Shown piece by piece: positions 1 through 5,564 of a stretch of 5,564 nt of DNA. A model generated the notes under the pieces. The model had not been told where the DNA came from. It worked only from the letters and a program-made list of their open reading frames with translations, and searched no databases. This stretch comes from an uncultured Opitutia bacterium (lineage in GTDB: Bacteria; Verrucomicrobiota; Verrucomicrobiia; Opitutales; JABJCN01). The translations under genes and the position numbers were made by a program. Numbering within the stretch: the stretch's first letter is position 1; each line of letters begins with the position of its first letter. The stretch is taken from positions 1 to 5,564 of the forward strand of contig CAJWSN010000084.1 of assembly GCA_913046175.1 (NCBI GenBank), read 5' to 3'.

Positions 1-9
1 GATTATATT

Positions 10-14
10 GGAAG
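10..14 (+). promoter_or_regulatory. Possible Shine-Dalgarno for the first membrane-protein gene
   Basis: GGAAG sits 5 nt before ATG 20, a usual spacing, and supports this start over the in-frame TTG at position 8. The match is short and the window begins only a few bases upstream, so the call is tentative. Confidence 0.4.
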
Positions 15-19
15 CCAAC

Positions 20-2230
20 ATGGAAGGACCTCTCTTGGATGCCAGCGCGCTTGAAGAATTTGTTACTTCAGTCCGAAATTTCTGTGACTCGAACGAGATT
101 CCCGGCGCCCTTTCATTTCAAGCGATTACAATTCTCATCCAAGAAAGAAAGCTGGTGTCCAAGACTGTGGATGTTGTGGGAAATATCAATCAGATTTTAA
201 TTCGAAAACGCTGCCCTTTGCACGAATGCCCACCCAAAACCATGGTGATGACTACATGGGATTCAGACCATATACCCACACCCTTGGGGGATTTGGAATA
301 CATGGCGTCGGGCATCCTGCACCTCGGAGCCGATCAGCCGGACTGGAGAAGGCACCTGCTCGAATACCGCGGCTGGGTGGGAGAGACTAACACTCCTGTT
401 ATCACCGGATTTCGCGGATTTTTCTGGGAAAGAATTCGGGCCGTCGATGTAGCCAGAAAATTACACTTCAAGGAACAATTCGTGTTAAGATGGATTAAAG
501 GGGAAGGATGGGCCGCCGAAGGCACGTTTGAAGATCTTCCACCGGTTAGTACTACATTCGGTGAAAACAGGAAATGGGGCGTCACCCATCTGGCTTGGGA
601 AAACGAGCTGTTCATCAACCTCAAGAATCTGTGGGGAGAGAACAAAGAAGTTGCGGCCTCAATCAAGAATCTGGATGACTTTCGAAAAAAACTGGAGGCA
701 GATGTCCGCAAACTCGTGGATGTCAGACTAAAGGAAGAACTCAAGAAAGCCAGGCAATCTGGAAAACCCATTCAGGAGGTGGTCCATCGAATCTTGAATG
801 TGGTCAGCATCCTGACCAAACGGGAAATCAATGACCGGTTTAAAGTCTTGTCCAAGACTATCAGGGACATTCAGGGTTCCTTTGACTCAGATATTGAGAA
901 GTATCATCGTGAACGGATACAGGATGGCACTGGTCTCACCGTTTTGCGCCAGCATTATGGGCGGGTAGCCAAGCAGTTGGAGGATCAGTTCGCAGAATAC
1001 GCACTCGACAAGAACACTAGCTTCAAAACCCAAGATATTATGTCGCATGCCATGGGCGCAATTGTGGCCATGATTGAACGACCGCACTTGAGAACATTGC
1101 AGGTATGTGGCATGATGCTGTTCGCTTTACTCCTTTTCTTTTTCCTTGGCTTGTTCACTGTGGTGGATCTTAGCAAGACAATTGTCAGCCCCATCATGGG
1201 CTTAGGAGCCGCATTTGGCCTTTATTACTTGCTGGCCATCCGGTTTTTCGGCGGCAAACTCGGGAGGTTGTTCTCAGGGGTTCGAGCGGCACTTCTGCCA
1301 ATTGCTGCCCCTGCGTTGGCATTCGGAGTATACTATTGGTTGACTAACTTCACTGTCGGGATTCTCGTGGGTAATATCACCGTGGCCACCTGCGCATCGA
1401 TTGCAATCACCTTGGCTATAGTCGCTTACCATTGGTCGGAAGCGTTGGCAAACTACGAGAAAAAATATCATGATTTGGCATCTGTAAACCGCCACATGAT
1501 CGCGGCTATGGTGAATTCGCGTATGGTCGATTCCATGCGTGCCGTAATGCATCATGCTAGGGACAACTTGAACAACCATGCCTCTGAACTGAATAAGCAC
1601 ATTGAGGAAGGTCAGGAGAATTTGGAAAGATTTGATGCGGAGCCATTAAAGAATCCAAATGAACCCCCGCATATGGACATATTGGGCGTAACCAACCCCG
1701 CGACCTCGCTCGTGACCAAGAATTCCTGGAATGAAAAAATCAAGGAAGACACCATTAGATGGGCGGAGGAATTTTGGCGTGATAGCGACCACAAATCTGA
1801 GTGGAAAATCAAACGACCGGAGAAACTGGATAGTGGCATGTGGTACGCCAATCTGACCCTGATTTCAGAAAGATCACATCGCAAATTCCTGCTGGAACGA
1901 TGCATTAGCCACCAACTCGGGGATGATGACGTCGGAAGTATACTCTGGAAGGACATGCGTCGCAAATATTTCCAAAAAGTACCCGGGCAAGCTTACATCA
2001 GGAGAGAGCACATCGAGGGACTTGAGGACCACCGTCATTCTCAACTCTGGTCGTATCACCCGGAGGGCATGGGCGAAATGGTCAAGGACCACATGCAAGA
2101 TAACCTTTCAGCAGATGCCAAGGACACGGTAATCGACCTCCTGAATCCCAGTTTGGTTTGCATGTTATATATGGAACATGGGTATAGCTGGGAAGGTATT
2201 CAGGACGGGTCGGAAGGGTCAAATGGTTAA
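20..2230 (+). CDS. Four-helix membrane protein of unknown function with coiled-coil region, partner of the downstream transglutaminase-like protein
   Basis: I do not recognise the family. From ATG 20 the product is 736 aa. Residues 1-200 are soluble and mixed, with a Cys pair in CPLHEC near residues 65-70. About 202-246 is charged, heptad-like helix, with more helix up to about 345. Four hydrophobic segments follow at about 360-382, 389-407, 423-441 and 447-469. A charged helical stretch (about 479-541) and a soluble, Trp-rich C-terminal region complete it. Arg/Lys before segment 1 and between segments 2 and 3 suggest both soluble ends are cytoplasmic. ATG 20 is chosen because GGAAG lies 5 nt upstream; TTG at 8 is in frame and the frame stays open to the window edge, so a longer N-terminus is possible. 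The gene overlaps the next by 8 nt. A role as membrane scaffold or partner of the next protein is inference only. The gene is certain; its function is unknown. Confidence 0.9.
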   Translation: MEGPLLDASALEEFVTSVRNFCDSNEIPGALSFQAITILIQERKLVSKTVDVVGNINQILIRKRCPLHECPPKTMVMTTWDSDHIPTPLGDLEYMASGILHLGADQPDWRRHLLEYRGWVGETNTPVITGFRGFFWERIRAVDVARKLHFKEQFVLRWIKGEGWAAEGTFEDLPPVSTTFGENRKWGVTHLAWENELFINLKNLWGENKEVAASIKNLDDFRKKLEADVRKLVDVRLKEELKKARQSGKPIQEVVHRILNVVSILTKREINDRFKVLSKTIRDIQGSFDSDIEKYHRERIQDGTGLTVLRQHYGRVAKQLEDQFAEYALDKNTSFKTQDIMSHAMGAIVAMIERPHLRTLQVCGMMLFALLLFFFLGLFTVVDLSKTIVSPIMGLGAAFGLYYLLAIRFFGGKLGRLFSGVRAALLPIAAPALAFGVYYWLTNFTVGILVGNITVATCASIAITLAIVAYHWSEALANYEKKYHDLASVNRHMIAAMVNSRMVDSMRAVMHHARDNLNNHASELNKHIEEGQENLERFDAEPLKNPNEPPHMDILGVTNPATSLVTKNSWNEKIKEDTIRWAEEFWRDSDHKSEWKIKRPEKLDSGMWYANLTLISERSHRKFLLERCISHQLGDDDVGSILWKDMRRKYFQKVPGQAYIRREHIEGLEDHRHSQLWSYHPEGMGEMVKDHMQDNLSADAKDTVIDLLNPSLVCMLYMEHGYSWEGIQDGSEGSNG
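2212..2218 (+). promoter_or_regulatory. Shine-Dalgarno that decides the start of the transglutaminase-like gene
   Basis: GGAAGGG lies 4 nt before ATG 2223, inside the last codons of the upstream gene. The earlier in-frame ATG at 2178 has only AT-rich sequence without a purine ribosome site in front of it. This favours 2223 as the true start, with ribosomes terminating at 2230 able to reinitiate there. Confidence 0.65.
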
Positions 2231-4163
2231 ATGGATTGAAAATCAATTTCAGGCGTTCCTTTTCAAGCCGCGGCGACGAGGGGATGCGCTGGAAAAATTT
2301 GATGTCTCACGGCTTAGTGCTTGGGCGATGGCAAAGGCAATGCCGTTCTTTTTATTGGCTTGGTTGTCCATGGCGGCCTTGATTTCGGCAATGGGCGATT
2401 TCCCCGAGTGGGGAGGAAGAATAACGTTGTTGTTTTGGTTGTTTCTTGGATTGATTCCGATGGCATGTTTTTTTTCGTATCTTATGAAGCTCAAGAATGG
2501 AACCATTTCCAGCATGGTGGATCGATTCCCGCGGTTTCATACCATGGAGCATTATCGTTTTTTTATACAGTTTGCCGGCGTCGCGGCATTTGTAATGGCG
2601 CTGGTCTTGTTGTTTTGGAAAAACCCTATGTCCTCACAAATCCTGAGCTTGGCAGGCTTGAGCTTAGCTGTCCTTTTGACGGTATTTGCCTTCGAGGGAG
2701 CACTGCATTTGGCCCGAACGCAAGCACCCAGTGATTTTCTAAGTGCACGAGAATCTTCATGGAGTCCTCAAAAAGAGGCAGCGGATAAAAAAATGATTGA
2801 GGATGAATTGATGAACCTTTCATCAAAACTTGAAACCTTATATCTGGTCGAGGATCTGAATGAAGGACAGAAAAAGGATTTCGATGCGTGGACAACCCGC
2901 CAAAAACATCTCCAAGCGAGACTAGCGAGAATCAACAACTCTGATGAAGGCAACCTCAAGACAATTTCGTTTCATTATCCGTGGCTGACCGGCTCAGGCA
3001 ACCCCGAAGGTGAGTTGATCACTGTAAAATATAAGGCCAGCGAGCGCCGGAATGAACTGTTTCGCAAACGCAATGAGCAGCTTTTTTTATCTTGGAAAAG
3101 CGAGCGAGATGAAGATGACCATTCCCAGACATACGAGGTCAAGCTGGGTGAATGGGGTAAATCCTACGTAAGTGACCCTGCATGGGCGGAACACTCAATG
3201 GAAACTAAGACTCTTTCATACAATTTGTTTAATATTGTTCATGCCTATAGCCTTTCTGAGCTTCAACAGGTCGAACTCTGTCTGGCCGCCTGCCAAGCTT
3301 TCACCAAACCCCGGGAAGAAATCCCCTCACCCGAGTTGAATATTCATATCAAGCGCCCAGACCCCGCGGATTTTGCACCCAAGCGTGATCGGCTTGAAGC
3401 TATCATGTTTCACCTTTGGGAAATCGCCTGCCTCCACGAGAAAATCACCCCGCAGGAAGAGGGCTATGTTTTTGAGTCTATTAAATACTGGCAATCCGCC
3501 CTCCAATTGGTGGACGATGAAGATGAGGATGTGGACCTGACTGAAATCCGGGAGTTTTTCAACAAATTAAAAAAATTTTCCGAAGAAGGGGAGGGCAGCC
3601 TTCCAAGCGTGGATTATCCCCGCATAGCCGAGGAGACTCTCACCCCCAACGAGCATGACGAGTTGATCAATAACCTTGAATCGCTCAATAGCATGAGCAT
3701 CAACAATTATCAGGAAAAATATGACAGCAACCTTCTTCGCATCAGTGACCTAAAAACCCGATTCGAGCAAACCGACAATATACACGCTGAGGAAAAATCC
3801 TTCCAAGTCAGTAAATATCCCCGGTTCCCCACCGAGACCTTGTGCGGTCAAGGCGGGGATTGTGATGACACTGCTATCCTCTTGGCCGCGATCCTACGCG
3901 ACTGTGGCTACGAAGTGAAACTATATCGCACAGTTCAAACAGACCCTGACAAAGGTGAAATTGAAGGCATGGGAGTAGGTGTGAAAATACAAGGATCAGA
4001 AGACCAAAAGCTGTTCGAGACCGACCACCGCCATAAGAATATGATTTATTGCGAAGCAACTCCCGATGGCTGGTATTCTGGAATCATGCCCCACGGAGCT
4101 GTGGAAATCCCCATTGATATTGAGCCCCTGAAGAAGGCAGAGGAATTACAGTTTGAATTCTAA
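2223..4163 (+). CDS. Membrane-anchored transglutaminase-like (papain-fold) domain protein
   Basis: From ATG 2223 the product is 646 aa; starting at ATG 2178 would add 15 residues. Four hydrophobic segments lie at about 31-58, 66-88, 113-132 and 140-164. An Arg/Lys-rich stretch before the first and a basic loop between the second and third place both ends in the cytoplasm. Next come a charged, probably coiled-coil helix (about 186-238) and a long linker with an acidic run near residues 431-438. The C-terminal domain resembles the transglutaminase-like superfamily: YPRFPTETL, then GGDCDDTAILLAAILRDCGY with the expected nucleophile Cys547, then YCEATPDGW (609-617). In related proteins I recall, the second motif reads GHMAVGV; here it is EGMGVGV, so the expected catalytic His appears to be Gly582. 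His602 and His604 are nearby. It could be a protease, a cross-linking enzyme or an inactive binding domain; the substrate is unknown. It is translationally coupled to the preceding gene. Confidence 0.88.
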   Translation: MVKWIENQFQAFLFKPRRRGDALEKFDVSRLSAWAMAKAMPFFLLAWLSMAALISAMGDFPEWGGRITLLFWLFLGLIPMACFFSYLMKLKNGTISSMVDRFPRFHTMEHYRFFIQFAGVAAFVMALVLLFWKNPMSSQILSLAGLSLAVLLTVFAFEGALHLARTQAPSDFLSARESSWSPQKEAADKKMIEDELMNLSSKLETLYLVEDLNEGQKKDFDAWTTRQKHLQARLARINNSDEGNLKTISFHYPWLTGSGNPEGELITVKYKASERRNELFRKRNEQLFLSWKSERDEDDHSQTYEVKLGEWGKSYVSDPAWAEHSMETKTLSYNLFNIVHAYSLSELQQVELCLAACQAFTKPREEIPSPELNIHIKRPDPADFAPKRDRLEAIMFHLWEIACLHEKITPQEEGYVFESIKYWQSALQLVDDEDEDVDLTEIREFFNKLKKFSEEGEGSLPSVDYPRIAEETLTPNEHDELINNLESLNSMSINNYQEKYDSNLLRISDLKTRFEQTDNIHAEEKSFQVSKYPRFPTETLCGQGGDCDDTAILLAAILRDCGYEVKLYRTVQTDPDKGEIEGMGVGVKIQGSEDQKLFETDHRHKNMIYCEATPDGWYSGIMPHGAVEIPIDIEPLKKAEELQFEF

Positions 4164-5380
4164 TTGGGCTTTGGATTTCCCTCCCCACCTACACTCGGAA
4201 GTGCCACCCGACCTTTGCCGCGTAAGTAGGCGATCAGGTCCAGTAGTTCCTCCTCTTTCAATGCTGCCACCAGGCCGACCGGCATCATGGAGATGGTTCC
4301 TTGGCGCATACTGGCGATGTCGGCGCGGGGGATGGTAATCAGCTGGTTTGCAGTCTGTAGGGTCACGGAGGTGCCTTCGTCGCGCTTGATAATTCCCGTC
4401 AGCGAAAGCTCATCCTTGGTCTCGATGTTGGTAGTGCGGTAGTCGTTGGGGATTTCAGCGTTGGGGTCGAGAATGTTGGTCAACAGGTAATCGAGGTTGC
4501 CGCGGTTTGAGCCGGTAATGTCAGGGCCAATCTCGCCACCTTCGCCAAACAGCTTGTGGCACTGCGCGCAGGTCCGCTGGTAAAGAATCCGGCCTCGTGC
4601 CAAGTCCGGCTTGCGAGTGGACTTTTCGACGACCTTTTTCAGTCTCTCAATCTCCTTTAAAATATCAGCACTGCTTTTGCGGGAAACGCCCCACAGTTTT
4701 TCCACTCGCGCATTCATTTCCTTGTCATTGTACCCTCGCAGTTGCCGTACTACCTCAGCCGACAAGTCGCGCGCCGGAACGTTCTTTGCCGATACCGCCT
4801 CAAGCAATGCCCGCGCAAAACCTTTCCTGGACGACAAAGTCATCAAGGCGTCCCTTTTCTCAGCGATAGTTAGTTTGGGGTAAATGCTCAAAATTGCCGG
4901 AGGCGTCCGTTCATCGTTAAAGGCACCCAAGCCGCGTAGCGCCTCTCCCCGCAGTTTTGTGTCCGGCAAGAGTTTCCGCAAAACCGGCGGCAGCGCTTTG
5001 TCCCTCGCCGACACCAGCGCATCCAATGCCTTGCGGCGATCCACCAGTTTTGCCTTTGAATCCACCAACACCTTCCGCAGTGCCTCAAGCGCTGCCTTGC
5101 TCCCAAACACCAACGACAACTCCTGCGACAGTCGCCGCACATCCGCGTTGGGACTCTTTGCAAGCTTGCCGGCCACATCCTCCCAGCCCTTGGGCGCCTT
5201 CACATTCCGCTGGCCCTTGAGGGCATCGGCGATGCCTTTGAGGATGTCTAGTTGAAATGCCGGGTCGTCCACGTCCTTCAACACTCCCACCAACGCTCCC
5301 AACGCCTCGGCATCCTGCGCGCGAGTTGTTGTGGGCAACCACAACATCCCAGCCAGCAGCAAAGTGAAAATTCGTTTCAT
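4160..5380 (-). CDS. Secreted HEAT-repeat cytochrome c protein, PVC-type heme-binding domain
   Basis: The product is 406 aa. A signal peptide is visible (basic MKR, then a hydrophobic core, with probable cleavage after TRA at residue 21), so export to the periplasm is expected. Residues about 25-230 are short paired helices of HEAT/Armadillo type. A single heme c site, CAQCH (271-275, bases 4556-4570), is followed by GPDITGSNRGNLDYLL, DPNAEIPNDY and ISMMPVGL; Met366 is a candidate distal heme ligand. This order matches the putative heme-binding domain of the Pirellula/Verrucomicrobium type (TIGR02603, by recall). In many relatives this domain is fused behind a sorbosone/glucose-dehydrogenase-like beta-propeller; here it is a separate protein, 9 nt downstream of a gene with the matching dehydrogenase-type tail. 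An electron-transfer role with that partner is likely, but the substrate is unknown. No clear Shine-Dalgarno precedes ATG 5380, so coupling to the upstream gene is plausible. Confidence 0.92.
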   Translation of the reverse strand: MKRIFTLLLAGMLWLPTTTRAQDAEALGALVGVLKDVDDPAFQLDILKGIADALKGQRNVKAPKGWEDVAGKLAKSPNADVRRLSQELSLVFGSKAALEALRKVLVDSKAKLVDRRKALDALVSARDKALPPVLRKLLPDTKLRGEALRGLGAFNDERTPPAILSIYPKLTIAEKRDALMTLSSRKGFARALLEAVSAKNVPARDLSAEVVRQLRGYNDKEMNARVEKLWGVSRKSSADILKEIERLKKVVEKSTRKPDLARGRILYQRTCAQCHKLFGEGGEIGPDITGSNRGNLDYLLTNILDPNAEIPNDYRTTNIETKDELSLTGIIKRDEGTSVTLQTANQLITIPRADIASMRQGTISMMPVGLVAALKEEELLDLIAYLRGKGRVALPSVGGEGNPKPN

Positions 5381-5389
5381 CGCCGGGGA

Positions 5390-5564
5390 TTATTTCGATT
5401 CAGACGTCTCACGTCCAGTCGCCATGCGGCGGGTGATGAATTGGCGAACCTTGGGAAGCTTGCAGGCAGCGAGCAGCTGCACGCCCATCTTGGGATCGGC
5501 GGCCACAACGGGCTCGGCGGCATACCAGTACATGAGCGGAAGATTGGGATCATTCACATCCTCG
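5390..5564 (-). CDS. 3' end of a PVC-type dehydrogenase/HEAT protein (partial, runs off the right edge)
   Basis: Reading the minus strand from the window edge gives 57 codons in an open frame, ending with TAA at 5392-5390. The residues include EDVNDPNLPLMYWYAAEPVV and KLPKVRQFITRRMATG. This resembles the stretch just before the heme domain in large Verrucomicrobium/Planctomycete membrane-bound dehydrogenase-type proteins, where a motif like D-x-x-D-P-N-L-P-L-M-x-W-Y-x-x-E-P recurs. That comparison is from memory. The catalytic beta-propeller, if present, would lie beyond 5564. Its stop is 9 nt before the start of the heme protein gene on the same strand, so the two are probably one transcript and act together in the periplasm. 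No CxxCH is visible in this fragment; the heme is supplied by the next gene. Confidence 0.8.
   Translation of the reverse strand, partial: EDVNDPNLPLMYWYAAEPVVAADPKMGVQLLAACKLPKVRQFITRRMATGRETSESK

Noticed and set aside
1..54. Frame 1 is open from the left edge to TGA at 52-54, possibly the tail of an upstream gene overlapping the first membrane-protein gene
   Set aside because: Only 17 codons are visible, with no recognisable motif; a random open stretch of this length is common.
334..1965. Several minus-strand open frames of 60-145 codons opposite the first gene
   Set aside because: They lie fully inside a long coherent coding gene, have Ser/Arg/His-rich low-information products and no recognisable domain; they are antisense shadows.
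2468..2475. Run of eight T, a possible terminator tail or slippage site
   Set aside because: It encodes Phe residues within a membrane helix, the frame continues intact on both sides, and no stem precedes it.
2786..2795. Run of seven A before an in-frame ATG, a possible frameshift site or internal start
   Set aside because: The downstream frame is uninterrupted and no overlapping product with recognisable content results from a shift; no well-placed Shine-Dalgarno precedes the ATG.
4085..4110. CCAC/GTGG inverted repeat as a terminator for the transglutaminase-like gene
   Set aside because: It has only a four-base stem, no T-run, and lies inside the coding sequence.
4884..5255. A 123-codon plus-strand open frame and other overlapping frames opposite the heme protein gene
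   Set aside because: They are Ser/Ala/Pro/Arg-rich products typical of shadows in higher-GC genes; the minus-strand frame has a signal peptide, a CxxCH and family motifs.

Overview
The window holds four protein-coding genes in two convergent blocks and no RNA genes, mobile elements or CRISPR. The right-hand block encodes a secreted HEAT-repeat/cytochrome c protein with the C-terminal heme-binding domain typical of the PVC superphylum, plus the tail of a partner gene from the matching dehydrogenase-type family. This makes a Verrucomicrobiota or Planctomycetota genome most likely. That is an inference from family distribution; no phylogenetic marker gene is present.

Left block (+ strand, about 20-4163): two large overlapping genes. 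The first encodes a 736-aa protein of unknown family: a soluble N-terminal half with coiled-coil character, four central membrane helices and a soluble C-terminal region. The second encodes a 646-aa protein with four N-terminal membrane helices, a long helical, acidic linker and a C-terminal transglutaminase-like domain. The second start codon lies inside the end of the first gene and has a good Shine-Dalgarno, so the two are probably translationally coupled. By the positive-inside rule, both proteins place their large soluble parts in the cytoplasm. The papain-like fold's cysteine is present (GGDCDD), but the histidine expected in the second motif reads as glycine, so catalysis is uncertain. 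I do not recognise this pair as a named system, and it is the most interesting content here.

Right block (- strand, 4160-5564): the 3' end of a dehydrogenase-like PVC protein (runs off the right edge), then, 9 nt downstream, a signal-peptide-bearing HEAT-repeat protein with one CxxCH heme site. Together they look like a periplasmic oxidation/electron-transfer module split over two genes.

The two blocks meet tail to tail with stop codons interlocked at 4160-4163, leaving no room for an intergenic terminator. The left block looks visibly more AT-rich than the right block. The window is almost fully coding; the only non-coding DNA is a 9-nt gap and the first few bases.
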